A program made the position numbers and the translations under genes. Below the pieces are notes generated by a model. The model was not told the origin of the DNA, ran no database searches, and was given only the letters and a program-made list of their open reading frames with translations. A stretch of DNA of 23,827 nt from the IMG/VR virus record IMGVR_UViG_3300020185_000265, positions 1-23,827 of that record; one strand, given 5' to 3'. Below are positions 16,075 through 23,086 of the stretch, in pieces (the first letter of the stretch is position 1; each line of letters starts with the position of its first letter). The DNA is from a virus.

Positions 16075-16099
16075 TATAAATATGTTTTGTTATAAATAT
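16075..16099 (-). promoter_or_regulatory. two copies of the candidate late promoter motif upstream of sheath
   Basis: ATATTTATA cores lie at 16091-16099 and 16075-16083 (minus strand), 16 bases apart and each followed by A/C-rich sequence. They are 28 and 12 bases before the sheath ATG. This is the only doubled site in the window and precedes the gene expected to need the most product. The rest of the 112-base gap (16063-16174) shows no ORF and no strong terminator hairpin. Confidence 0.5.
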
Positions 16100-16174
16100 T
16101 ATACTTTTTATCAAAATTCAAACTAGTATAATAGTTCATTTAATTTTATTCCGCAATACATATGACACATTTGG

Positions 16175-17371
16175 TTAAAAATGTAACACATTTTGGATTG
16201 ATTTTAAAACTTGAGAGGGTTTTATAGATTTAGTACATTCAAAATGTAGTAATGTATCTTTATGATCAGGACACCATTCCCAATCTCCAGGATTTAACCA
16301 CTCACGATTGAAACATCCAGTACAATTACCTTCAGGTGTTGATACTCTTTCACAGTCTTTAAATTCAGTATAAGATTCACTAAAGCCTGAAATTAATACT
16401 ACTGGGGTATTTATAGCCCAAGCTAACCAAGATAACCCACTACCTACACCTATAAAGGCTTCAGCATGTTTAATTTGGTTCATTCTAGTTTCAATTGGAA
16501 AGTCACCCGTTTCATTAATTACATTTAATAAAGTACCCCCTAGTTTTGAATCATGCCACTCATCATTTAAGGGTTCTTGAGTAATCATCATTACTTTATA
16601 ACCTTTTACATTTAAAGTATCAATTATTTTCTGCCAGCCCCCGGGATGGTTCCAATACTTAGCATGTGCCGAAGCATGTGGAGCAATTACAACATATTTT
16701 TCTTCTATTGGGCGACCTGTATCTTGAAAATCTAAAATTGGTTTTACTTCTTTATAATCTAAACCCAAAATTTTGGTTGATGCTTCTTGTAAGGGGATTG
16801 GTTTAAAATCACAAGGTATTCTTTGTGAGTTAAATGTTTTATCATCATTGTAAAACCACCCAACACCATACATAGCATATAAATCTGGAACTGATTCACC
16901 AGGGGTAGAAAATTCTATTTCTGGGTATTTTGTTTCAAACCATTTATTTTTAAATGTAGAAACTATAACATGGCAGTTCCATTTTTTTCTAAATTCTTCA
17001 ACATACGGAAACCATGCTAATGTGTCACCAATAGCATTTGAATCTAAATGAATGTAAACTCTCTTACCTTCAGGATTATATTGATGTTCAAATACTAACT
17101 CATTAGTAGATAATTCATAAATTTTTATTTCCCAACAAACAAAGTATTTTACATTAGTTCTAGTCCACATATTATTACTAATAACAGTATCATGGACAAT
17201 TTCATTAGTATCTAAATTCTTTATTGTAACTTTATATTGTTTATCTTGTTTACCTAAGATTTCTACAAATGCCCCTTCAATAAAATTAATATTAAAAGTA
17301 TTAGAAGGTATCTTAATGGGTAAGTTAAGGTTTTTGATGGAGTTGTATGTATTAATTAATTCTTGTTTCAT
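16175..17371 (-). CDS. BAHT-family (TibC-like) protein O-glycosyltransferase
   Basis: A 398-residue GT-B enzyme resembling bacterial autotransporter heptosyltransferases (TibC, Aah). These transfer ADP-heptose to Ser of repetitive surface proteins in the cytoplasm. It has an N-terminal beta domain (about 1-105), then SNAIGDTLAWFPYVEEF (111-127), VVIAPHASAHAKYWNHPGGW (227-246) and IGVGSGLSWLAWAINTPVVL (307-326). Its C-terminal finger has four Cys at 350, 353, 367 and 379 within NCTGCF, WEWCPDHK and FECTKSI. This is the arrangement of the iron-binding finger of TibC. The ATG overlaps the stop of the GT4-like gene (ATGA), so the two are translationally coupled. The sugar donor is unknown; ADP-heptose is only the family precedent. 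The likely acceptor is the Ser/Thr-rich collagen-like protein of this operon, or a host protein. Confidence 0.85.
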   Translation of the reverse strand: MKQELINTYNSIKNLNLPIKIPSNTFNINFIEGAFVEILGKQDKQYKVTIKNLDTNEIVHDTVISNNMWTRTNVKYFVCWEIKIYELSTNELVFEHQYNPEGKRVYIHLDSNAIGDTLAWFPYVEEFRKKWNCHVIVSTFKNKWFETKYPEIEFSTPGESVPDLYAMYGVGWFYNDDKTFNSQRIPCDFKPIPLQEASTKILGLDYKEVKPILDFQDTGRPIEEKYVVIAPHASAHAKYWNHPGGWQKIIDTLNVKGYKVMMITQEPLNDEWHDSKLGGTLLNVINETGDFPIETRMNQIKHAEAFIGVGSGLSWLAWAINTPVVLISGFSESYTEFKDCERVSTPEGNCTGCFNREWLNPGDWEWCPDHKDTLLHFECTKSIKPSQVLKSIQNVLHF

Positions 17372-18321
17372 AACACTTGATTATATATTTTAAGTAATTC
17401 TATTGTTCTATTTTCCCAACTAAAATCAATACCAGTTTTAGTTGAGTCTTTTATGTATTTACCCCAATTATTTAAAATATCATCTAAACCCCTTTCCATA
17501 TCAAATATATTACGTGGAGATCTCCACATTCCAAAGAAATCAGTTTCCATTTCAATCCAACCAATAATAGGTAAACCACACGCTGCTGCTTCTAATAATG
17601 TAAGATTAGGATGTCCAGCTTCCAACTCTGAAGGATGGAGAAATATATCGTGGTCTAAATAAACTTGCCTTAAATCAGCATTACTAGGTTCCCAAATAAA
17701 TTTTAATTTTGGATAATTTAAAACCCATAAATTTTCATTTATCCAATTTTGATTATTTTTAGGACCTACAATAGTAAGTGGTAAGTTACGTAACATAGCT
17801 AAACCAACACCATATGAAAATCCCTTCCTATCGTGTCCATTTTTACCACCCATACCATTATTAGCAACCATTAATAATTTTGGTTCTTTAGGTACTAATT
17901 TAGGAGTACTTTCAGGATAAAAACCATTAGTATTAACCCCATGTGCAAAATATATGCACTTTGGGTGATTAAAATAATCTACTAACCATTTCGCGGGCAT
18001 TAATGAAATTAATGAACCTTCAATTGCTTCTAAATTTTCTTTAAATGTTGATGATTCTTTACCATAGTATTTTACATGGTGATCATGCAATTGGTAGATA
18101 TATGGAATGCCTCTATTTTTTAAATCTATTGCTAAATTAGCTACATGACAGTGAACTATATCAAACTCACCAGGTTTAATATGACCCGCCAGTTTATGAG
18201 TAGACTCATGACCTAATTTTCTTTGGTTTTCTTCAAACTCCCATATAATTTTTTCTATTGCTCCCCAATTTTTAGGAGGTATATCTAAACCACATGCCGG
18301 GTCAATGTGAACTATTTTCAT
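17368..18321 (-). CDS. GT4-like glycosyltransferase (GT-B fold)
   Basis: A 317-residue retaining-type GT-B enzyme. The N-terminal domain starts with MKIVHIDPACGLDIPPKNWG, the glycine-rich acceptor-side loop, then DIVHCHVANLAIDL (54-67) and GIPYIYQLHDHH (71-82). The C-terminal donor domain has FAHGVNTNGFYP (125-136) and FLHPSELEAGHPNLTLLEA (227-245). The last of these is the nucleotide-sugar phosphate-binding block of GT4-type enzymes, with spacing slightly different from the textbook E-x7-E. It is shorter than typical GT4 proteins (350-400). It overlaps both neighbours by four bases and so forms part of one coupled set of three transferases. Substrate and donor are not deducible. It may extend the glycan begun by the BAHT-like enzyme. 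Confidence 0.85.
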   Translation of the reverse strand: MKIVHIDPACGLDIPPKNWGAIEKIIWEFEENQRKLGHESTHKLAGHIKPGEFDIVHCHVANLAIDLKNRGIPYIYQLHDHHVKYYGKESSTFKENLEAIEGSLISLMPAKWLVDYFNHPKCIYFAHGVNTNGFYPESTPKLVPKEPKLLMVANNGMGGKNGHDRKGFSYGVGLAMLRNLPLTIVGPKNNQNWINENLWVLNYPKLKFIWEPSNADLRQVYLDHDIFLHPSELEAGHPNLTLLEAAACGLPIIGWIEMETDFFGMWRSPRNIFDMERGLDDILNNWGKYIKDSTKTGIDFSWENRTIELLKIYNQVL

Positions 18322-21041
18322 AATGTTGCGTATATTTCAGGGCTATTATTATCCATTCCTTTAAATTCTTGTTCTATAATACTAAAACCTGGTAGGTGTT
18401 TAGTATAAATTTTTTCTGCGGTACCTACTTTTAATTGAGCCACATTACACACCCACATATCAAAAGCATCCCAAGGAGTATTATTGATTTTATTCTGAAT
18501 ATAATTAATTTTATTATTATTAATTAAATATGATTGAGCTGGAATAAATGGTGTTATATCTGTGTAAAGATCTTCAATTTTAGGTCCATTTAAGTTACGA
18601 TTATTAAATGGGTTTCCAAATCCAATAATATCTTGATTATTTTCTTTTGCTAACCTACTAAAACGATCTAATGATTGTTTTAATTCACTAAACGGAGAAT
18701 CTACAATTACATCACCTTCAAAAATTAAGATATAATCATAATCCTTATTATCTTCAGCTAATAGTGCATCTGTATGGGCTTTATAACAACCATAATGTCC
18801 TGGGGCTAATTTATAATGTCCGGGTTTGTCTTGAACATCATCTGGTCTATTGCAATTATCTTTTGGTGGTAGTTCTGTCCAGATTTTATTTATGCGTTGT
18901 TCATATTTAATACCTGTTAATTGGCAAAATTCTTTTACATTTTCGGAAGAACGGATTTCTTTTTCATTTGTATCCGGTTCTGTAACTAAATGCATTAGTT
19001 TAATTTTAGGTTTTATTTCATATTGGGATCTATCCCCAAACCATTCAAATAAACCATTTTTAAATATTTGGTTATTTCTATAATCATCATCAACTATTAC
19101 TGTTTTAGAATCTAATTGAACATTGGTAGCTAAATCATAAGTATCCCAAGTAACTTTAAATATATCTCCTTCAGTAAATTTTACAATATCATATACGTGA
19201 AATTTGCTAGTGATTTGAAATTCTGCGGTATTTGTAATTACCCCATTTTTTTCTAAAGTGTATTTTAATAAACGGCTATCATTACTATTTGAAATTTGTA
19301 CAAATGGAGTAAAGTGGTATGGGATATCACTTGGTAGGATTGTAAAATATTCTATACGTGAATAATCCTTATGGGTAAATGTTTCACCACATTTAGATTG
19401 AAATTTTTCTCTTTCTTCCCAGTAAACATTTGATTCATTTTTAAATCCATGATACATAAGATTTTCTAAACCATTAGATTCAGCTCCCCACTTAGACATT
19501 AACTCATCATACTGTTGGGCATTGTCAATTTTAGGTTTTTGTAAAAAAAATTCAGGACGAATACCTAAAAACCAAGTTGTTATTTGTTTACCCTCTAATG
19601 CTTGATCTTCTCCAAAAAATGCATCTTTAGTATTAAGGATAGAACTAATTTTATTTACATAAGATTCATCTTTTAAGATGTAGTCATAATTAAGAAAATA
19701 TACCTTTTCAATACCTAAACCCTCAGCTAAAGCACACCCATTATAATAATTTGTATAACAAGTAGGACCATGATATACATCATTATCTTCACCTGTTAAA
19801 TTAATGTGAGCTTTCATCTCATTTGTAGACATCCATGAATTTGTATAAAAGGTATGTTTAGTTAAAATATTATGATTATCATTAATTGAGTAATCTGCTA
19901 ATTTATCTAATTCTTCTGGTATTGGTATGTGGGATGTTAGGATAACTTTACGCCCTGTAGCTTTAACAGCTTTAATACACTCTATAGTTGTATCAATTAC
20001 AGCTTTAGTATTAGGGTAGGTAGAAATGATAAATGCTTCCTCTTTAGGATCAATGTTTAAAGGTTTTTCATATTTAAAATCTGATAAATCTAAAACTGAA
20101 GAGATTATATCCTTGTTTTGATTTTTATCTTCGGTATTTAAATAATCTACACTATCAAATGTATCAAAATAATCTAAATATACTGGAAGATTATAAATGA
20201 GTAGGTTCATATTCCATGAAATAGCTTCACGAATTACTAGAGGCATTGTTTCTTTATCCGTGTTAGTTCCACGAGAAGTAAATAGAAATAAGTCCATCGC
20301 CTTATAAAAGTTATCCACATCACTACGTTCATTCCACCAAGTTACATTGGTAGGTTTGTCAGCCATTAATGGCTCCCAATAATGTCTAAAATTATCTGCT
20401 TGATTACCAACACTGTGAAATTGAACATCAGGAAGCATTTTAGCGTATTCAAAAAACTCTGCTTGATTTTTTCTAGGTGTAAATAACCCAACGTGTAAAA
20501 CATGTTTTTTATTAGGATCTAAACCTAAAGCACTTAATGCTTCTTCTCTATTTGGGCGTTCTTTATACTCAATTGGATAATAAATTACCTCTTGAGGTAC
20601 GTTAATATTTTTATATTGTTTTTTCTGCCATTCTGATACAAAAATAAACTTATCTGGTAAGAATGTTTTATTATTAGTATCCATTGATGAATCGTGGGAT
20701 GTTTCTATTAAAGAATAAGATCTATCTTGATTATATAATCTTTTAGCAATCTCAAAATCCATAAAATATTCAGGAATTTCTTCTAGATGAATTATGTCGG
20801 GTTGGATTTGATCGATAATATCGAAAAGTTCAGTTTTATCTTCACCTAAAATAAAAAATCGTTCAGGGGGGATCATATTTTGTAATCGATCCTTTTGAAC
20901 AACTAGAACACCACCCGTTAAATTATCCCATTCAATTAAATATACTTCAATTTCATCTTTTATTAATTCTACTTTTTTAGTAAGATATTGGGGTAGCCCT
21001 CCTGTAGATAAGTGAGGGGCAATGCAAAGCAATTTTTTCAT
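18318..21041 (-). CDS. three-module glycosyltransferase (GT4-like, middle module, GT25-like)
   Basis: A 907-residue multidomain enzyme. Module 1 (about 1-325) is GT4-like: CIAPHLSTGGLPQYLTKKVE (6-25), LHVGLFTPRKNQ (182-193) and DLFLFTSRGTNTDKETMPLV (250-269). Module 2 (about 333-660) starts EAFIISTYPNTKAVIDTTIE and has VILTSHIPIPEEL and FLNYDYILKDE. This is a transferase-like domain seen in phage polyproteins, followed by a beta-rich segment; its function is uncertain. Module 3 (about 680-907) is GT25-like: LAPGHYGCYKAHTDALL (745-761), then YDYILIFEGDVIV (768-780) with the acidic metal site, and PFIPAQSYLI. GT25 enzymes act on lipooligosaccharide or hydroxylysine of collagen. The four-base overlap with the next gene gives coupling. 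It follows the collagen-like gene after 64 bases without a clear terminator. Confidence 0.82.
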   Translation of the reverse strand: MKKLLCIAPHLSTGGLPQYLTKKVELIKDEIEVYLIEWDNLTGGVLVVQKDRLQNMIPPERFFILGEDKTELFDIIDQIQPDIIHLEEIPEYFMDFEIAKRLYNQDRSYSLIETSHDSSMDTNNKTFLPDKFIFVSEWQKKQYKNINVPQEVIYYPIEYKERPNREEALSALGLDPNKKHVLHVGLFTPRKNQAEFFEYAKMLPDVQFHSVGNQADNFRHYWEPLMADKPTNVTWWNERSDVDNFYKAMDLFLFTSRGTNTDKETMPLVIREAISWNMNLLIYNLPVYLDYFDTFDSVDYLNTEDKNQNKDIISSVLDLSDFKYEKPLNIDPKEEAFIISTYPNTKAVIDTTIECIKAVKATGRKVILTSHIPIPEELDKLADYSINDNHNILTKHTFYTNSWMSTNEMKAHINLTGEDNDVYHGPTCYTNYYNGCALAEGLGIEKVYFLNYDYILKDESYVNKISSILNTKDAFFGEDQALEGKQITTWFLGIRPEFFLQKPKIDNAQQYDELMSKWGAESNGLENLMYHGFKNESNVYWEEREKFQSKCGETFTHKDYSRIEYFTILPSDIPYHFTPFVQISNSNDSRLLKYTLEKNGVITNTAEFQITSKFHVYDIVKFTEGDIFKVTWDTYDLATNVQLDSKTVIVDDDYRNNQIFKNGLFEWFGDRSQYEIKPKIKLMHLVTEPDTNEKEIRSSENVKEFCQLTGIKYEQRINKIWTELPPKDNCNRPDDVQDKPGHYKLAPGHYGCYKAHTDALLAEDNKDYDYILIFEGDVIVDSPFSELKQSLDRFSRLAKENNQDIIGFGNPFNNRNLNGPKIEDLYTDITPFIPAQSYLINNNKINYIQNKINNTPWDAFDMWVCNVAQLKVGTAEKIYTKHLPGFSIIEQEFKGMDNNSPEIYATL

Positions 21042-21105
21042 AAACTAATTTTAACAATATAACATATTATAATAACTAATATTTACATATCCAAATTATA
21101 ACCTA

Positions 21106-22596
21106 TTACTGAGTCCAAGCAGGCATCCAATAATCTGTACCCCCAATATTAACTACTACCCAACCGGCAGCAAATAATCCAGTATTATCTGGAACTTCTG
21201 GATCTAAAAACCCATTAGTTGCAGGACTATTGAATGCAGGGTTAAACGTATGAGTGGTACCGCCTCCGGCACCACTTGTACCTGAAGTACCTACTACCCC
21301 TGCAGCACCACTAGTACCTGAGGTACCTACTACCCCGGCAGCACCACTTGTACCTGAAGTACCTGGGGAACCTGAGCCTGAAGTACCATTTGAGCCTTGA
21401 ATTGAAGATCCTGCAGTATTAGATGCCCCTGAAGTACCTGCAGTACCCGTAGTACCTGAAGTATTTGAACCACCTGAATTACCACCTATACCTGAAGTAC
21501 CTGTTGAACCTGCTGTACCAGAGATACCGGATGTACCTGCTATACCTGAAGTACCTGCTATACCTGAAGTACCTGATAAACCTGAAGTACCTGATTCTCC
21601 TGAAGTACCATTTGCACCATTTGAACCTGAGGATCCAGTCGAACCTGAAGTGCCTGATGTTTTACTTAAACCCGAAGCTCCTGCTATACCTGTTGTTCCT
21701 GTTGAACCTGAGGTTCCTGAAAGGCCTGAAGAGCCTGTTGAACCCGCTGTACCTGATATTCCGGCTGTACCTGATTCTCCTGAAGTACCATTTGCACCAT
21801 TTGAACCTGAAGATCCAGTTGAGCCTGAAGTACCTGAAGTCTTACTTGAGCCTGCTGCTCCTGCAATACCTGAAGTACCTGTTGAACCGCTTGTACCAGT
21901 TGTACCTGAAGTACCTGATGTTCCGGCTGTACCTGATTCTCCTGAAGTGCCTGAAGCGCCTACTGTACCTGAAGTACCTGTTGAACCTGAAGTTCCTGAA
22001 GTCTTACTTGAGCCTGAGGTACCTGCAATACCTGAAGTACCTGTTGTTCCTCCTGAACCTGCAGTTCCTGAAGTACCTGCTGTACCTGAAGTACCATGTG
22101 AACCTCCTGAAGTACCGGATGTACCTGATCTACCACTTGTACCATCAGCACCTACTGTGCCTGAAGTTCCAGTTGAACCACTTGTACCAGCTGTACCTGA
22201 AGTACCTGATGTCCCTGTTGTACCTGAAGTGTTTGATATACCTCCGGCACCGGCCGATCCTGAAGATCCTGAAGATGTAGAATTCCCAGTTGAACCTGAA
22301 GTACCTGCTGCCCCCGTTGAACCTGAAGTTTTGCTTAAACCTGCAGTTCCTGCAGTTCCTGATGTACCTGATGTTACGCTTCCTCCAGAAGAACCTGATG
22401 TTCCATTTGAACCTCCACCACCACCACTACCACCAATAACAGAAACCACACGGCCATCTTTATTAGTAGCTAAAACTCTATCAGTTCCTGCATTATCTAT
22501 AGAACCTGTAGGGACACTTAGTAAGAACAAATCTTGTTTGAAAACTGATTGTCCTGGTGTATCTCGTCTACTGGAAAATTTTCTATTTTCAGCCAT
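21106..22596 (-). CDS. collagen-like Ser/Thr-rich repeat protein, probable virion fibre
   Basis: A 496-residue protein. The head (1-55) is basic then hydrophobic (VFKQDLFLLSVPTGSIDN). A poly-Gly hinge follows. Residues about 63-444 are almost pure G-x-y triplets with x/y being T, S or A (GTS, GTA, GST, GIA) and a single proline, at 411. A C-terminal cap (445-496) contains NPAFNSPATNGFLDPEVP and WVVVNIGGTDYWMPAWTQ. Regular G-x-y suggests a collagen-type triple helix. Without proline it would need other stabilisation, and O-glycosylation of Thr/Ser is the known solution in some collagens and in spore-coat BclA. It is the first gene before three glycosyltransferases. A tail or head fibre is likely. 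The start at 22596 follows a terminator and a motif variant. Confidence 0.85.
   Translation of the reverse strand: MAENRKFSSRRDTPGQSVFKQDLFLLSVPTGSIDNAGTDRVLATNKDGRVVSVIGGSGGGGGSNGTSGSSGGSVTSGTSGTAGTAGLSKTSGSTGAAGTSGSTGNSTSSGSSGSAGAGGISNTSGTTGTSGTSGTAGTSGSTGTSGTVGADGTSGRSGTSGTSGGSHGTSGTAGTSGTAGSGGTTGTSGIAGTSGSSKTSGTSGSTGTSGTVGASGTSGESGTAGTSGTSGTTGTSGSTGTSGIAGAAGSSKTSGTSGSTGSSGSNGANGTSGESGTAGISGTAGSTGSSGLSGTSGSTGTTGIAGASGLSKTSGTSGSTGSSGSNGANGTSGESGTSGLSGTSGIAGTSGIAGTSGISGTAGSTGTSGIGGNSGGSNTSGTTGTAGTSGASNTAGSSIQGSNGTSGSGSPGTSGTSGAAGVVGTSGTSGAAGVVGTSGTSGAGGGTTHTFNPAFNSPATNGFLDPEVPDNTGLFAAGWVVVNIGGTDYWMPAWTQ
21265..22410 (-). repeat. collagen-like triplet repeat region with higher-order repeats
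   Basis: About 1.1 kb of 9-base-periodic and 3-codon-periodic DNA encodes G-x-y triplets. Nested in it are three longer modules (22011-21472) of 54, 60 and 66 residues. Each begins with (S/L)SKTSGTSGSTG and passes through GTSGESGT. Near the end are two exact 12-residue units, GTSGTSGAAGVV (21363-21292). Module length differs only by whole triplets. The antisense frames are long and open only because the repeat lacks stops. Confidence 0.9.
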
Positions 22597-22623
22597 TTAA
22601 GGTTTGTTCGTTTATCTTGTGAT

Positions 22624-22632
22624 AATAAATAT
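22624..22632 (-). promoter_or_regulatory. variant late promoter motif upstream of collagen-like gene
   Basis: The minus strand reads TTCATATTTATTATCACA, one base off the ATATTTATA core. It lies 27 bases before the start of the collagen-like gene and just after a terminator hairpin. Confidence 0.4.
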
Positions 22633-22642
22633 GAAGATAAGA

Positions 22643-22658
22643 AGGGGCATTAGCCCCT
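22643..22658 (-). terminator. hairpin terminator upstream of collagen-like operon
   Basis: A 6-bp GC-rich stem (AGGGGC/GCCCCT) with a 4-base loop is followed on the minus strand by TCTTATCTTC. It lies 25 bases after the stop of the 47-residue gene. It separates the fibre-end genes from the collagen-like/glycosyltransferase unit. The U-tract is broken, so termination may be partial. Confidence 0.6.
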
Positions 22659-22683
22659 CCAAATTTTAATTTTAACTCAAATA

Positions 22684-22827
22684 TTACTTTTTATTATTTA
22701 ATGAATGTTTTTTAACAGCTTCTCCATCTAAAAATTTAGCATTTTTTAATTCTTCGTAAGTTATCCGGATGGTGGGTTTCCCACTATCCTTAATTTGCTT
22801 AAATATTTCAGGAGTTAATTTATACAT
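22684..22827 (-). CDS. 47-residue hypothetical protein
   Basis: A short ORF: MYKLTPEIFKQIKDSGKPTI, then RITYEELKNAKFLDGEAVKK, ending in a Lys/Asn-rich tail. It is charged, soluble and probably two helices with a short strand, and I recognise no motif. Support for coding is the typical leader TTAATAAATAAAA directly before the ATG, the 16-base spacing to the stop of the 80-residue gene, and the terminator 25 bases after its own stop. Its function is unknown; it is the last gene of the fibre-end transcript. Confidence 0.6.
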   Translation of the reverse strand: MYKLTPEIFKQIKDSGKPTIRITYEELKNAKFLDGEAVKKHSLNNKK

Positions 22828-22843
22828 TTTTATTTATTAATCT

Positions 22844-23086
22844 CTATGTTATGTCTGGTTGGGTAACATAAAAGTCTGTTGGGGCACCTAATATGACTCT
22901 AATGCTATCAGTAAACATAATATACCAAAATACGGGTGTATCTAAATCTGCTTCGATATAATTAACCCAGTAAAGAGTTATGTCTTCTGGTGTTTTTGGA
23001 AGACCGTAATGGTCAGCGCATTGTTTTCGGGCTGCTATCGCATCTGCCTCTGTGGTGTATTTGTATCCGTTTACTTGTTCTATCAT
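22844..23086 (-). CDS. hypothetical protein following the fibre gene
   Basis: An 80-residue protein with no named domain: MIEQVNGYKYTTEADAIAAR, then QCADHYGLP, TLYWVNYIEADLD, VFWYIMFTDSIRVILG and a short tail. I have the impression that similar small proteins accompany fibre genes in Bacteroidota phages, but this is memory and not a search. Its ATG overlaps the stop of the upstream fibre-like gene (ATGA), so the two are translationally coupled. It could be a fibre-assembly factor or a minor virion part. It has no signal peptide or transmembrane helix. Confidence 0.75.
   Translation of the reverse strand: MIEQVNGYKYTTEADAIAARKQCADHYGLPKTPEDITLYWVNYIEADLDTPVFWYIMFTDSIRVILGAPTDFYVTQPDIT

Noticed and set aside
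12585-16099. TATAAATA on the + strand read as T4-type late promoters pointing right
   Set aside because: No + strand gene follows any of them. All copies lie just upstream of minus-strand genes, so the minus-strand reading is more sensible.
16063-16174. A small gene or tRNA in the longest intergenic gap
   Set aside because: No cloverleaf, no ORF with a credible leader and no strong hairpin was seen; only two promoter-like motifs are evident.
21265-22410. Regular short repeats that could be taken for a CRISPR array
   Set aside because: The periodicity is in codons of one ORF, with no spacer-like unique segments and no cas genes nearby.
21650-22600. Long open frame on the + strand of 316 residues (V-P-E-V-P repeats), and another of 271 residues at 21465-22280
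   Set aside because: Both are antisense to the collagen-like repeat. The repeat lacks stop codons in several frames, and no other gene is on the + strand.
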